Source of the DNA: Enterobacter bugandensis
Lineage (GTDB): Bacteria > Pseudomonadota > Gammaproteobacteria > Enterobacterales > Enterobacteriaceae
Direction of reading: 5' to 3'
Assembly (NCBI RefSeq): GCF_900324475.1
Contig: NZ_LT992502.1
Span: 434,001 to 498,000 of the forward strand
Length of the DNA stretch: 64,000 nt
Of the stretch, positions 22,389 to 33,157 are shown piece by piece. The notes beneath the pieces are model-generated. The model searched no databases and was not told the origin of the DNA. It saw only the letters and a program-made list of their open reading frames with translations. The translations under genes and the position numbers were made by a program. How positions within the stretch are numbered: the first letter of the stretch is position 1; each line of letters begins with the position of its first letter.

Positions 22389-23249
22389 ATGTTGTCAAAA
22401 CAGGTCCCGCTTGGCATCTATGAAAAGGCACTCCCTGCAGGGGAGTGCTGGCTGGAGCGGTTACGGCTGGCAAAACAGCTGGGTTTCGATTTTGTCGAAA
22501 TGTCCGTGGATGAGACGGATGTGCGCCTTTCTCGCCTCGACTGGAGTCGCGAGCAGCGCCTGGCGCTGGTGGGCGCCATTGCCGAAACCGGCGTGCGCGT
22601 GCCGTCCATGTGTCTGAGCGCCCACCGCCGTTTCCCGCTCGGCAGTGAAGACGATGCCGTACGCGCTGAAGGGCTGGAGATCATGCGCAAAGCCATTCGT
22701 TTTGCGCAGGATGTCGGCATCCGCGTGATCCAGCTGGCGGGTTACGACGTTTACTATCAGGAAGCCAACGACGAAACGCGCCGTCGTTTCCGTGACGGCC
22801 TGAAAGAGAGCGTTGAGATGGCAAGCCGCGCGCAGGTCACGCTGGCGATGGAGATCATGGACTACCCGTTGATGAACTCCATCAGCAAGGCGCTGGGCTA
22901 TGCGCACTATCTGAATAACCCCTGGTTCCAGCTTTATCCGGATATCGGCAATCTGTCGGCCTGGGATAACGACGTGCAGATGGAGCTGCAGGCGGGCATC
23001 GGGCATATCGTGGCGGTGCACGTCAAAGATACCCGCCCTGGCGTGTTTAAAAACGTACCGTTCGGCACCGGGGTGGTGGATTTCGAACGGTGCTTCGAGA
23101 CGCTCAAACAGACAGGGTATTGCGGGCCTTATCTGATTGAGATGTGGAGCGAAACGTCAGACGATCCGGCTGCGGAAGTGGCAAAAGCGCGGGACTGGGT
23201 GCGCGAGCGTATGGCGCGCGCGGGGTTACTGGAGGCTGAACATGCTTAA
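22389..23249 (+). CDS. ulaE: L-ribulose-5-phosphate 3-epimerase (L-xylulose-5-P epimerase) UlaE
   Basis: Xylose-isomerase-like TIM-barrel enzyme that turns L-xylulose-5-P into L-ribulose-5-P. It is 286 aa (284 in E. coli). Metal-binding residues are expected in [30 protein letters not shown] and YLIEMWSE, all present. AAGGAG precedes the ATG. Its last 8 bp overlap the start of ulaF, indicating translational coupling. Confidence 0.98.
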   Translation: MLSKQVPLGIYEKALPAGECWLERLRLAKQLGFDFVEMSVDETDVRLSRLDWSREQRLALVGAIAETGVRVPSMCLSAHRRFPLGSEDDAVRAEGLEIMRKAIRFAQDVGIRVIQLAGYDVYYQEANDETRRRFRDGLKESVEMASRAQVTLAMEIMDYPLMNSISKALGYAHYLNNPWFQLYPDIGNLSAWDNDVQMELQAGIGHIVAVHVKDTRPGVFKNVPFGTGVVDFERCFETLKQTGYCGPYLIEMWSETSDDPAAEVAKARDWVRERMARAGLLEAEHA

Positions 23250-23928
23250 GCTGAAACAGCAGGTCTTTGAGGCCAATATGGATCTGCCGCGCTATGGCCT
23301 GGTAACGTTCACCTGGGGCAACGTGAGCGCCATCGACCGTGAACAAGGTCTGGTGGTGATCAAGCCGAGCGGCGTGGCGTATGAAACCATGAAAGCGGAC
23401 GATATGGTGGTGGTCGACCTCGAAGGAAACGTCGTTGAGGGCAAATGGCGTCCTTCTTCTGATACGGCGACCCATCTGGCGCTGTACCAGCGTTATCCAT
23501 CGCTGGGTGGCGTTGTGCATACCCACTCCACGCACGCCACCGCCTGGGCACAGGCGGGGTTGCCCATCCCGGCGCTGGGCACGACGCATGCAGACTACTT
23601 CTTCGGCGACATCCCCTGCACGCGGGCATTATCGCAGGCTGAAGTGGAAGGCGAATACGAGCTCAACACCGGAAAGGTCATCATCGAAACGTTGGGTGAA
23701 AGCGAACCGCTGCATACGCCGGGTATTGTGGTCTATCAGCACGGCCCGTTCGTCTGGGGAAAAGATGTCCACGACGCCGTTCATAATGCGGTTGTCATGG
23801 AGGAAGTGGCGCGCATGGCGTGGATTGCACGCGACATTAATCCACAGCTTCAGGGCATTGACGATTACCTGATGAACAAGCATTTCATGCGCAAGCACGG
23901 CCCGAATGCCTACTACGGGCAGAAGTGA
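23242..23928 (+). CDS. ulaF: L-ribulose-5-phosphate 4-epimerase UlaF
   Basis: Class II aldolase-family, Zn-dependent epimerase that makes D-xylulose-5-P, the product that enters the pentose phosphate pathway. It is 228 aa as in E. coli. Zn ligands are in [13 protein letters not shown] and in YQHGPFVWG further on, and the GNVSAID/KPSGV phosphate-binding region is near the N-terminus. I start at [13 protein letters not shown], inside the ulaE end, with GGAGG 8-9 bp upstream. The 35-codon upstream extension in this frame is antisense-free but overlaps ulaE and is not conserved. It is the last gene of the operon. Confidence 0.97.
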   Translation: MLKLKQQVFEANMDLPRYGLVTFTWGNVSAIDREQGLVVIKPSGVAYETMKADDMVVVDLEGNVVEGKWRPSSDTATHLALYQRYPSLGGVVHTHSTHATAWAQAGLPIPALGTTHADYFFGDIPCTRALSQAEVEGEYELNTGKVIIETLGESEPLHTPGIVVYQHGPFVWGKDVHDAVHNAVVMEEVARMAWIARDINPQLQGIDDYLMNKHFMRKHGPNAYYGQK

Positions 23929-23944
23929 AAGAAGTGAATAAGTG

Positions 23945-23988
23945 CTCTGGAATACCGAAAAACAGTTGTAACCGGTGGTATTCCGGAG
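23945..23988. repeat. Long-arm inverted repeat downstream of ulaF
   Basis: The 12-base arms CTCTGGAATACC and GGTATTCCGGAG (one G-T pair) enclose 20 nt. There is no T-run after it on the plus strand, so it may protect the ula mRNA 3' end rather than terminate. Confidence 0.55.
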
Positions 23989-23995
23989 CCATTCA

Positions 23996-24020
23996 CAAAA
24001 AAAGCCCCCGGACAGGGGGC
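23996..24020 (-). terminator. Intrinsic terminator after yjfY
   Basis: GCCCCC/GGGGGC stem with a run of T on the minus strand (A-run 23997-24003). It also faces the end of the ula operon. Confidence 0.8.
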
Positions 24021-24076
24021 AACGTCAATTATGGCTATGTTCTCGTTGTTGGCTTTCCTGGTGCTAGCGTTAAAGG

Positions 24077-24352
24077 TTACCGGTAGATATCTGCACTGGC
24101 GTGCATATTGCCGTTGCTGCCGGGCTCACGGGTTAACATCACGTGGTAATAGGTTGCGCCCTGGGCATCGGTCTCTTCATTTAGTGCCCGATCTGCTTCG
24201 CTTTCAGTGGCGAAATTATGATTGATATAGATTACGCCTAAGCTATGCACATCATCCATGTTTCTGGCCTGCCGGCCGTCTATTTTGATGGCTGCCATCG
24301 CGTTTGCACTGAGCAAAAGCGCCGCCATTATGGCTACTGCGATTTTTTTCAT
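24077..24352 (-). CDS. yjfY: Periplasmic YhcN/BhsA-family protein YjfY
   Basis: A 91-aa precursor with a clear signal peptide (MKKIAVAIMAALLLSANAMA, cleavage near residue 20) and a DUF1471 domain (NMDDVHSLGVIYINHNFATES). It matches E. coli YjfY throughout. The role is unknown; relatives (BhsA, McbA, YhcN) respond to stress and affect biofilm formation. It is transcribed alone, convergent with ulaF, with the terminator described above. Confidence 0.9.
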   Translation of the reverse strand: MKKIAVAIMAALLLSANAMAAIKIDGRQARNMDDVHSLGVIYINHNFATESEADRALNEETDAQGATYYHVMLTREPGSNGNMHASADIYR

Positions 24353-24608
24353 GATATGCGCTCCACGACTGCGTGCTGTGTGAGGGGAATACTCCTTCTT
24401 TAATTCAGCTGATCTCTGATTAAAGTGTAATCATTCCTCCGGCGGGGATGCGTGACCATTTCTGATGCAGTTGTTCAAAAAAACAACGCTTCCTGATGCG
24501 ATTAATTTTAAATCACCCACTTAGACCAGCTTTACGCTTTGTGCGAATTATTTGTGCAATCAGCTTGAGTTTCCTGGGGGGGGCAAGTATTATGACGCGT
24601 CAATTTTT

Positions 24609-24671
24609 CAGCCGACCTTTAACACGTTCCTTGCCTCCCCGGGCCTCGGCTGACCCAGACAGGAGGCTGAA
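24609..24671 (+). promoter_or_regulatory. Probable S6:S18 autoregulatory leader of rpsF
   Basis: In the 5' leader of rpsF, GCCTCC (24633-24638) pairs with GGAGGC (24662-24667), and the flanking TTCAGCC/GGCTGAA can extend the stem. In E. coli the S6:S18 complex binds its own rpsF leader. The exact protein-binding motif is inferred, not verified. The rest of the 340-bp yjfY-rpsF gap is AT-rich, and I see no gene in it. Confidence 0.5.
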
Positions 24672-24674
24672 TAA

Positions 24675-25088
<414 letters not shown>

Positions 25089-25094
25089 TTTCTG

Positions 25095-25641
<547 letters not shown>

Positions 25642-25670
25642 TCGGGCACGGTCCATTAATACGACTTTAA

Positions 25671-26132
<462 letters not shown>

Positions 26133-26156
26133 TTTTTTACTCTGCTCGCGTCGAAG

Positions 26157-26182
26157 CGCCGGCCTTGTGCCGGCGTTTTGCT
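26157..26182 (+). terminator. Intrinsic terminator of the rpsF-rplI operon
   Basis: CGCCGGC/GCCGGCG stem, TTTTGCTTTTTT tail. Confidence 0.88.
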
Positions 26183-26285
26183 TTTTTAAGGCTACCGGAA
26201 ATTCTCTTTTTATCTCGTATGGTAGCTATTCCTGACGCATTCTCTGATAATAAATTGAAACGCAATTTTATTTATGAGATTTGTC

Positions 26286-27215
26286 ATGGATACCGCTCTG
26301 CCCACGCCCGTCTTTGCCCGTCGACATGTGGCCTACGCCTGCGCCACGCTCTGCTGCCTGCTTTGGGGGAGCTCGTACCCGGCCATTAAAAATGGCTACG
26401 AACTCTTTCAGATCGCGACCGATGATATTCCGTCCAAAGTCGTTTTTGCCGGATACCGTTTTCTGTTTGCCGGTGCCTTGCTGCTGCTCTTTGCGCTGGC
26501 CCAGCGCAAACCGATTGGCAGGCTCACGCCCGCGCAGTTTGGCCAGCTCACGATCCTCGGGCTGACCCAGACCACCATTCAGTACACTTTCTTCTATATA
26601 GGACTGGCCTACACGACGGGGGTAAACGGCTCAATCATGAACGCCACCGGGACTTTCTTCAGCGTACTGTTGGCGCACTTTATCTACCACAATGACAAAC
26701 TCAGCTATAACAAAACGCTGGGCTGTATTCTTGGGTTTGCCGGGGTGATGCTGGTGAACTTTCACAGTGGGTTAAGCGATTTCCAGTTTATCTGGAAAGG
26801 CGACGGTTTTGTGGTGCTGGCGGCTTTTATTCTCTCTGCCGCCACGCTTTACGGGAAACGTATTTCCCAGACCGTCGACCCAACGGTGATGACCGGCTGG
26901 CAGCTGGCGATAGGCGGGGCTGCGCTGGTTGCGGGAGGTTATGCCACGGGCGGAACGCTGGAAGTGCACAGCATGAAGGCCGTTGCGGTGCTGGGGTATC
27001 TGACGCTGCTCTCATCGGTGGCGTTCGCCCTGTGGAGCGCGCTGCTGAAAGTGAACCGGGTAAGCATGATTGCTCCGTTCAACTTTGTCATTCCTGTTGC
27101 AGGGACGGTGCTTTCCGCCATTTTCCTCGGCGAAAATATTCTGGATATCAAATATGCGATTGCGCTGGTGCTGGTCTGCTCGGGGATCTGGTGGGTGAAT
27201 AAACGGAGTGCCTGA
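26286..27215 (+). CDS. EamA/DMT-family transporter
   Basis: Inner-membrane protein of about 309 aa with some ten hydrophobic segments in two EamA repeats. The first repeat contains CCLLWGSSYPAIKNG and the second ends in FLGENILDIKYAIALVLVCSGIWWVNK, typical of drug/metabolite exporters (RhaT/YdcZ/RarD superfamily). The substrate is unknown. It replaces the yjfZ-ytfA interval of E. coli K-12. I take ATG 26286, with GAG 7 bp upstream; ATG 26274 is an alternative. A REP unit follows the stop. Confidence 0.85.
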   Translation: MDTALPTPVFARRHVAYACATLCCLLWGSSYPAIKNGYELFQIATDDIPSKVVFAGYRFLFAGALLLLFALAQRKPIGRLTPAQFGQLTILGLTQTTIQYTFFYIGLAYTTGVNGSIMNATGTFFSVLLAHFIYHNDKLSYNKTLGCILGFAGVMLVNFHSGLSDFQFIWKGDGFVVLAAFILSAATLYGKRISQTVDPTVMTGWQLAIGGAALVAGGYATGGTLEVHSMKAVAVLGYLTLLSSVAFALWSALLKVNRVSMIAPFNFVIPVAGTVLSAIFLGENILDIKYAIALVLVCSGIWWVNKRSA

Positions 27216-27225
27216 GAACAAAAGT

Positions 27226-27253
27226 GCCGGGTGGCGGCTTCGCCTTACCCGGC
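27226..27253. repeat. REP unit between the EamA gene and ytfB
   Basis: GCCGGGTGGCGGCTTCGCC followed by TTACCCGGC. The same unit, in either orientation, recurs at 30484, 33126, 36427, 50628 and 58924. It lies between two convergent genes. Confidence 0.8.
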
Positions 27254-27261
27254 ATACGCCA

Positions 27262-27900
27262 TTAACGTGCTCTGATGAAACTGCCGTCCGGCTGGCGGGT
27301 AAATAGCACCTGCTGCCCATTTCCGGTATCAATGGTCAGCCCGGTGACCACCCCGCTGGCGTTCTGGCGAATCTGCACCATCTGGCCGTTCTGTAAGTTG
27401 CTCAGCGGTTTACCTGCGCCTTCCACTTTTGCCATGGCATACACGTCGGTCGGCGGCAGGTTGTGGTCGCGGAAAAGCTGTGCCAGGGTTTTGCCCGGCT
27501 CCACGCGATAGGAACGCCACTGTTGCTCGATGCCGGTCGGCTGCTGGGTTTGCGGCTCAGACGGCGCTGCGGTCTGCTCCTGTTCATCCTGAACGGGTTC
27601 GGGTTCAACAGGCGCGACCTGACCCGGATCGTTAGACGGGGTTACCAGCTGCGTCTGCATCGGCTGCGCGTCAGGCTGCGGCCGCGTTTGCGACTGAAGA
27701 TCCAGCTGCGCATTGCGGGTGACCGGCGCGGTATCAACATCATCACCGCCGGAAGGAAGCAGGAAGCCCACGATCACCATCAGCGCACCAATGATAATCC
27801 CCCTGCGGTGCAGAGGAGGCAGCGGGTCCATAATGCGAAAATTGTCCGGCGCCTGCCAGATTTTCGCCAGGGTAGGTTTCAGTTCAAATCGCCCGGGCAT
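27262..27900 (-). CDS. ytfB: OapA-family cell-envelope/division protein YtfB
   Basis: A 212-aa bitopic inner-membrane protein. A short cytoplasmic N-terminus leads to one TM (about residues 33-49, RGIIIGALMVIVGFLLP). A long Gln/Pro/Glu-rich periplasmic linker (about 60-125) follows, and the C-terminal LysM-like OapA domain (SYRVEPGKTLAQLFRDHNLP) ends at the C-terminus. E. coli YtfB has the same length and has been linked to cell division and glycan binding. It is convergent with the EamA gene and divergent from fklB. Confidence 0.94.
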   Translation of the reverse strand: MPGRFELKPTLAKIWQAPDNFRIMDPLPPLHRRGIIIGALMVIVGFLLPSGGDDVDTAPVTRNAQLDLQSQTRPQPDAQPMQTQLVTPSNDPGQVAPVEPEPVQDEQEQTAAPSEPQTQQPTGIEQQWRSYRVEPGKTLAQLFRDHNLPPTDVYAMAKVEGAGKPLSNLQNGQMVQIRQNASGVVTGLTIDTGNGQQVLFTRQPDGSFIRAR

Positions 27901-28133
27901 GGCTCTCCTCCTGCTCCGCGTCTTTTATATCCTGTGCTTCGAAGTATAGTTCGCTAACTGCCTGAACGACGTAGCAAACCGGACATCCGTGACATCAGTT
28001 CTGGATTAATCCTGGTTGTCTCTATTGTTTCTGTTTCGTCGCGGTTTGTCACCTTAACTTCAGACAAAGTTTTACCCATAAGGGCATGGCTGATATGCTG
28101 CCCGCTACTTTAAATGTGATGGAAGGAAAACCC

Positions 28134-28754
28134 ATGACCACCCCGACTTTTGACACTATCGAAGCGCAAGCAAGTTACGGTATCGGCTTGCAGGTAGGAC
28201 AGCAGCTGAGCGAATCCGGCCTGGAAGGTCTGTTACCTGAAGCGCTGGTGGCGGGTATCGCTGATGCGCTGGAAGGCAAACAGCCTGCCGTTCCGGTTGA
28301 CGTTGTGCATCGTGCGCTGCGTGAAATCCACGAACGTGCTGACGCTGTGCGTCGCGCGCGCTTCGAAGAGATGGCAGCCGAAGGCGTGAAATATCTGGAA
28401 GAGAACCGCGAGCGCGAAGGCGTGAACAGCACCGAATCCGGCCTGCAGTTCCGCGTGATCAACCAGGGCGACGGCGCTATCCCGGCGCGTACCGACCACG
28501 TTCGCGTGCACTATACCGGTAAGCTGATCGACGGTACCGTATTCGACAGCTCCGTGGCGCGCGGCGAACCGGCTGAGTTCCCGGTCAACGGCGTAATTGC
28601 GGGCTGGATCGAAGCCCTGACCCTGATGCCAGTGGGTTCCAAATGGGAACTGACCATCCCGCACAACCTGGCTTACGGCGAGCGTGGCGCTGGCGCGTCC
28701 ATCCCGCCATTCAGCACCCTGGTATTTGAAGTCGAGCTGCTGGAAATCCTGTAA
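28134..28754 (+). CDS. fklB: FKBP-type peptidyl-prolyl isomerase FklB (FKBP22)
   Basis: Dimeric cytosolic prolyl isomerase and chaperone. It is 206 aa as in E. coli. The N-terminal dimerisation helices (about residues 1-85) and a long connecting helix lead to the C-terminal FKBP domain (from about 115) with [18 protein letters not shown] and the closing [14 protein letters not shown] start at [12 protein letters not shown], with GGAAGGAAAA upstream; 16 earlier in-frame codons are not conserved. Confidence 0.97.
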   Translation: MTTPTFDTIEAQASYGIGLQVGQQLSESGLEGLLPEALVAGIADALEGKQPAVPVDVVHRALREIHERADAVRRARFEEMAAEGVKYLEENREREGVNSTESGLQFRVINQGDGAIPARTDHVRVHYTGKLIDGTVFDSSVARGEPAEFPVNGVIAGWIEALTLMPVGSKWELTIPHNLAYGERGAGASIPPFSTLVFEVELLEIL

Positions 28755-28770
28755 TCGACTTTTCTTATTT

Positions 28771-28792
28771 CCTCTCTCCGCCCGGGGAGAGG
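28771..28792. repeat. CTCTCC-type palindromic repeat after fklB
   Basis: CCTCTCTCC and GGGGAGAGG arms around GCCC. The 312-bp fklB-cycA gap otherwise holds only AT-rich sequence and the cycA leader; I see no gene in it. Confidence 0.6.
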
Positions 28793-29066
28793 AAAATAGT
28801 GATAAAACCCATAGTTACGACGGAATCAACATTTTATCTTGCAAACGAAACTGTTGCGTGTATTTTTGTGAGCTGTTTCGCGCTGTATGAGTGATATGAC
28901 ACTCACTTTCAACATATTATTAACATAATATCTAAATCATAGTATTCATCCCGCCGATTCTTACCTAATATCGATAAACCCTTACGAAGGGACCGTCATT
29001 TATTTGACGTTTTTAAAGGCCAGAAGAGCCTTAACAACACAGACAGGCATAAACAGGAAAAATTAC

Positions 29067-30476
29067 ATGGTAGATCAGGTCAAAGTCGCCGCTGCAGAAG
29101 AGGCGACGTCTGAACAGTCGCTACGGCGCAATCTCACAAACCGTCATATACAGCTTATCGCCATCGGCGGTGCCATCGGCACCGGGCTGTTTATGGGGTC
29201 CGGCAAAACCATCAGTCTTGCCGGGCCGTCGATCATCTTCGTTTATATGATCATCGGTTTTATGCTCTTCTTCGTGATGCGCGCAATGGGTGAATTGCTG
29301 CTCTCGAACCTCGAATACAAATCCTTCAGCGACTTCGCGTCGGACCTGCTCGGCCCGTGGGCGGGCTACTTTACCGGCTGGACCTACTGGTTCTGCTGGG
29401 TGGTCACCGGCATGGCGGACGTCGTGGCGATTACCGCTTACGCGCAGTTCTGGTTCCCGGGGCTGTCGGACTGGGTCGCCTCGCTGGCGGTAATTATTCT
29501 GCTGCTGAGCCTGAACCTTGCCACCGTGAAAATGTTCGGTGAGATGGAGTTCTGGTTCGCGATGATCAAGATTGTCGCTATCGTAGGGCTGATTGTGGTG
29601 GGCCTGGTGATGGTCCTGACGCACTTCCAGTCGCCAACGGGCGTTCAGGCGTCCTTCACCCATCTGTGGAATGACGGCGGCTGGTTCCCGAAAGGCATCA
29701 GCGGCTTCTTTGCGGGCTTCCAGATTGCGGTGTTTGCGTTTGTGGGGATTGAGCTTGTCGGAACGACCGCTGCGGAAACCAAAGATCCGGAGAAGTCCCT
29801 GCCGCGCGCCATCAACTCCATACCGGTGCGTATCATCATGTTCTACGTCTTCGCGCTGATCATCATTATGTCCGTGACGCCGTGGAGCTCCGTGGTGCCC
29901 AGCAAGAGCCCGTTCGTTGAGCTGTTCGTGCTGGTAGGGCTGCCTGCTGCGGCGAGCCTGATTAACTTCGTGGTGCTGACCTCTGCGGCATCGTCTGCGA
30001 ACAGCGGCGTGTTCTCAACCAGCCGTATGCTGTTTGGTCTGGCGCAGGAGGGCGTAGCGCCGAGCGCCTTTGCGAAACTCTCTAAACGTGCGGTACCGGC
30101 GAAAGGGCTGACCTTCTCCTGCATGTGCCTGCTGGGTGGCGTGGTGATGCTCTACGTAAACCCAAGCGTAATTGGCGCGTTTACTATGATCACCACGGTG
30201 TCGGCGATCCTGTTCATGTTCGTCTGGACCATTATCCTGTGCTCGTACCTCGTGTACCGCAAACAGCGTCCGCACCTGCATGAGAAGTCGATCTACAAGA
30301 TGCCGCTGGGCAAGCTGATGTGCTGGGTGTGCATGGCGTTCTTCGTGTTCGTGCTGGTGCTGCTGACGCTCGAAGATGACACCCGTCAGGCGCTGATCGT
30401 CACGCCGCTGTGGTTTATCGCGCTGGGGCTGGGCTGGCTGTTTATCGGTAAGAAACGGATGGCAGGCATGCGTTAA
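29067..30476 (+). CDS. cycA: D-serine/D-alanine/glycine permease CycA
   Basis: APC-superfamily (AAT family) proton symporter for glycine, D-alanine, D-serine and D-cycloserine. It is 469 aa with 12 TM segments, and the first carries IGGAIGTGLFMGSGKTI, the substrate-binding unwound helix signature. I start at MVDQVKVAAAEE, with CAGGAAA upstream, rather than 21 codons earlier. In E. coli the mRNA is repressed by the sRNA GcvB, and the long leader here is compatible with that; I did not identify the pairing site. It ends in a REP-containing terminator. Confidence 0.98.
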   Translation: MVDQVKVAAAEEATSEQSLRRNLTNRHIQLIAIGGAIGTGLFMGSGKTISLAGPSIIFVYMIIGFMLFFVMRAMGELLLSNLEYKSFSDFASDLLGPWAGYFTGWTYWFCWVVTGMADVVAITAYAQFWFPGLSDWVASLAVIILLLSLNLATVKMFGEMEFWFAMIKIVAIVGLIVVGLVMVLTHFQSPTGVQASFTHLWNDGGWFPKGISGFFAGFQIAVFAFVGIELVGTTAAETKDPEKSLPRAINSIPVRIIMFYVFALIIIMSVTPWSSVVPSKSPFVELFVLVGLPAAASLINFVVLTSAASSANSGVFSTSRMLFGLAQEGVAPSAFAKLSKRAVPAKGLTFSCMCLLGGVVMLYVNPSVIGAFTMITTVSAILFMFVWTIILCSYLVYRKQRPHLHEKSIYKMPLGKLMCWVCMAFFVFVLVLLTLEDDTRQALIVTPLWFIALGLGWLFIGKKRMAGMR

Positions 30477-30483
30477 GCATATT

Positions 30484-30564
30484 GCCGGGTGGCGCTGACG
30501 CTTACCCGGCCTATGTTCGAGGACGTTGTAGGCCCGGTAAGCGCTAGCGCCACCGGGCTTTTTT
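30484..30564. repeat. BIME: two inverted REP units, the second acting as terminator
   Basis: GCCGGGTGGCGCTGACGC with TTACCCGGC is followed 20 bp later by the reverse unit GCCCGGTAAGCGCTAGCGCC with ACCGGGC and a run of six T. The second hairpin (from 30531) is a credible terminator for cycA, facing ytfE. Confidence 0.8.
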
Positions 30565-31225
30565 ATTCCCCCGCCAATGCCCGCGGGAACAGCACGTTAT
30601 TCTCAAGACTGATGTGCTCCATCAGATCGTCAATCATCTCGTTAATGCCGTTGTACATCGCTTTCCAGGTGGTGCACGCTTCCGGCGGCGGCGTGACGTT
30701 GTTAGTGGTGTGTTTGATCACATCCAGCAGTTCGCCCGCGTCATCGTGCTCGCTTTCCATTACGCTGATAGGCCCCATCGCCTGGCTTCCCATTCCCTGT
30801 TTAATCATCGGGAAGAGGATCTGCTCTTCTTTCATCATGTGGCTGGAAAGCTCTTCATGCAGCATGGTCAGGTATTTTGCCAGACCGCGCGGCACGGAAG
30901 GCTTGTCGGCATGTACGCGCTCAACTTTCGTTGCCTGCAGGATCAGCTCAGGCAGCTGTTCACGGTGGCGGTCGTGGTAACGCACGATGATATGGTCGAT
31001 GATTTCCGTGAGCGGGGCGGTGCGCCAGTCTTTTTCAACAGGCTGTTCGGCCAGCAGCGCCAGCTCCGCTTCGATAGCCTCCACGTCCAGTTCCTTGCGC
31101 GAGGCCGCTCGCGCCAGCGTTTGCTTACCGCCGCAGCAGTAATCCATATCGTATTTACGGAACAGCGCGGAAGCGCGAGGGATGGAGAGCGCCAGCTCGC
31201 CGAGGGGGTGGTCGCGAAAGGCCAT
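30563..31225 (-). CDS. ytfE: Di-iron iron-sulfur cluster repair protein YtfE (RIC)
   Basis: Cytosolic hemerythrin-like di-iron protein that repairs Fe-S clusters damaged by NO and oxidants. It is 220 aa as in E. coli. The N-terminal ScdA domain holds the conserved MDYCCGG (residues 26-32) cysteines. The C-terminal four-helix domain carries the His/Glu ligands, e.g. [36 protein letters not shown] and [11 protein letters not shown]. An almost perfect NsrR operator lies 27-49 bp upstream of the start, so NO induction via the nsrR product in this window is expected. Confidence 0.97.
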   Translation of the reverse strand: MAFRDHPLGELALSIPRASALFRKYDMDYCCGGKQTLARAASRKELDVEAIEAELALLAEQPVEKDWRTAPLTEIIDHIIVRYHDRHREQLPELILQATKVERVHADKPSVPRGLAKYLTMLHEELSSHMMKEEQILFPMIKQGMGSQAMGPISVMESEHDDAGELLDVIKHTTNNVTPPPEACTTWKAMYNGINEMIDDLMEHISLENNVLFPRALAGE

Positions 31226-31251
31226 AGCAGTTACCTCGTCATCAAGAATAT

Positions 31252-31274
31252 AAGATGCATATTAAATGCATCTT
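31252..31274. promoter_or_regulatory. NsrR operator upstream of ytfE
   Basis: AAGATGCAT-N5-ATGCATCTT is a perfect 9-bp inverted repeat and matches the known NsrR box (AAGATGCYTTT-N-AAAGCATSTT pattern) with the 11-1-11 layout. It overlaps the expected ytfE promoter. Confidence 0.88.
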
Positions 31275-31469
31275 TAAGGCGGCGCTATAACCCTTTAGAG
31301 GGAAGGGAGAAAGTGCGACACGGATCACAAAAAAATGTCCCGTTTAACTCCCTGAATGGATTTAGGAAAGTGGTTTAGAAAGTTTTTAAAGGTGGAGAAA
31401 CAGTAAACAACCCGCCGCGCGTGCCGATAGATACACGTCAGACAAACCTGCATATAACAAAGGCAACGC

Positions 31470-33119
31470 ATGTTTAAACGTATAAAAGTCATTACTCTTC
31501 TTATTTCGGTGCTGCTTGTGCTCGGCATCATGCAAGTGATTTCCGCGGGTATCTTTATCAACGCGCTGAATAACGATAAAGACAACTTCACCGTGTCGCA
31601 GCTTTCCAGCCAGAACGTGGCGGAATTTACCGACGCCTGGATCAGCCTGAACCAGGCGCGCGTCACGCTAAACCGCGGGATGCTGCGTCTGCAAAGCAGC
31701 ATGGCCTCTCAGATTAACGGCGGACAGCTGAACGAGCTGGTTAACACCGCGAAAAATCTGCTGGCCAATGCACAGGTCCATTACGACAAATACTACGCCC
31801 TGCCGAATACCCCGGGTCTGGATGAGAACCTGGCCGATCGGCTGGAAGAGCAGTACCGCATCTACTCCGCCACGTTGACGCAAATGAACGTTCTGCTGGG
31901 CCAGGGCAACCTGGAAGATATGTTCAAGCAGAATGCAGAACAGAAGCAGACGGCAATGCAAAAGGTCTATCGCGAGTGGCGCGAGGCGCAGGCTGCGCTC
32001 ACCAGTAAAGGCATTCAGGATAACGAAAGCGACTACAAGCGCATCCTGTGGATCCTTTCTGCCGTCATGATCCTCGTCATTGCGGTGATTATCTCCAGCT
32101 GGATCGCCATGCGCCGGGTGCTGCTGCTGCCGCTGGAAGAGGTGATCAACCATATCCGCGCCATCGCGGCAGGGGATTTAACCCAGCCGATTCAGGCTGA
32201 AGGCAAAAACGAAATGGCTATCCTGGCGCGCAACGTGCAGGAGATGCAAACCTCGCTGGCGAACACCGTGGGCGTGGTGCGTGAAGGCGCAGACACCATC
32301 TATACCGGTGCGGGTGAAATCTCGGCGGGCAGCAACGACCTCTCTTCTCGTACCGAGCAGCAGGCCGCGTCTCTGGAAGAGACGGCAGCCAGCATGGAAC
32401 AGCTGACCGCCACCGTGAAGCAGAACGCCGATAACGCGCGTCAGGCGTCTCGTCTGGCGCTGGATGCCTCTTCAACCGCGAAGAAGGGCGGTAACGTGGT
32501 GGAAGGCGTGGTGCGCACCATGGACGAGATCGCCACCAGCTCCAGCAAAATCGCGCAAATTACTAACGTTATCGACGGCATTGCCTTCCAGACCAACATT
32601 CTGGCGCTGAACGCGGCGGTGGAAGCGGCGCGTGCGGGTGAGCAGGGCCGTGGCTTTGCGGTGGTTGCAGGAGAAGTACGCACGCTTGCCCAGCGCAGCG
32701 CCCAGGCGGCGAAAGAGATTAAGGCGCTGATCGATGATTCCGGCGAGCGCGTGAACGCGGGTTCTCAGCTGGTGAACGAAGCGGGCGCGACGATGGCGGA
32801 AATCGTTAACGCGGTTACCCGCGTGACCGACATCATGGGCGAAATTGCCTCTGCCTCTGACGAGCAGAGCCGCGGTATCGACCAGGTTGGTCAGGCGGTA
32901 GCCGAGATGGACCGCGTGACCCAGCAGAACGCCTCGCTGGTGGAGGAGTCTGCGGCGGCAGCGGCGGCGCTGGAAGATCAGGCCGCACGCCTGAACGAAG
33001 CGGTAGCAGTGTTCAAAATAACGCGTAATCAGGCGGTCAAAGCGGCACCGGTGAAAACCTATGTGCCAAAAGCGCAGCCAGCAGCGACGGCGTCTGAAGC
33101 GAACTGGGAAACGTTTTAA
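31470..33119 (+). CDS. Methyl-accepting chemotaxis protein, Tsr/Tar-like
   Basis: Chemoreceptor of 549 aa. TM1 is at about residues 8-30. A four-helix-bundle periplasmic domain (about 31-190) follows, with the Tsr-type opening NALNNDKDNFTV and LNQARVTLNRG containing the ligand-contact arginine. Then come TM2 (about 190-211), a HAMP domain, methylation helices with TEQQAASLEETAASMEQLTA, the tip [20 protein letters not shown], and the NWETF pentapeptide at the very C-terminus for CheR/CheB docking. It is closely related to Tsr but sits between ytfE and ytfF, where K-12 has no receptor. The ligand is not determined. Confidence 0.94.
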   Translation: MFKRIKVITLLISVLLVLGIMQVISAGIFINALNNDKDNFTVSQLSSQNVAEFTDAWISLNQARVTLNRGMLRLQSSMASQINGGQLNELVNTAKNLLANAQVHYDKYYALPNTPGLDENLADRLEEQYRIYSATLTQMNVLLGQGNLEDMFKQNAEQKQTAMQKVYREWREAQAALTSKGIQDNESDYKRILWILSAVMILVIAVIISSWIAMRRVLLLPLEEVINHIRAIAAGDLTQPIQAEGKNEMAILARNVQEMQTSLANTVGVVREGADTIYTGAGEISAGSNDLSSRTEQQAASLEETAASMEQLTATVKQNADNARQASRLALDASSTAKKGGNVVEGVVRTMDEIATSSSKIAQITNVIDGIAFQTNILALNAAVEAARAGEQGRGFAVVAGEVRTLAQRSAQAAKEIKALIDDSGERVNAGSQLVNEAGATMAEIVNAVTRVTDIMGEIASASDEQSRGIDQVGQAVAEMDRVTQQNASLVEESAAAAAALEDQAARLNEAVAVFKITRNQAVKAAPVKTYVPKAQPAATASEANWETF

Positions 33120-33125
33120 CATCAT

Positions 33126-33153
33126 GCCGGGTAAGGCGTAGCCGCCACCCGGC
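33126..33153. repeat. REP unit between the Tsr-like receptor and ytfF
   Basis: GCCGGGTAAGGCGTAGCCGCC then ACCCGGC, between two convergent genes. Confidence 0.78.
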
Positions 33154-33157
33154 AAAA

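Noticed and set aside
30614..31378. A 254-codon plus-strand frame over ytfE
   Set aside because: It is antisense to the conserved ytfE gene and would read through the NsrR operator. It has no domain or ribosome site.
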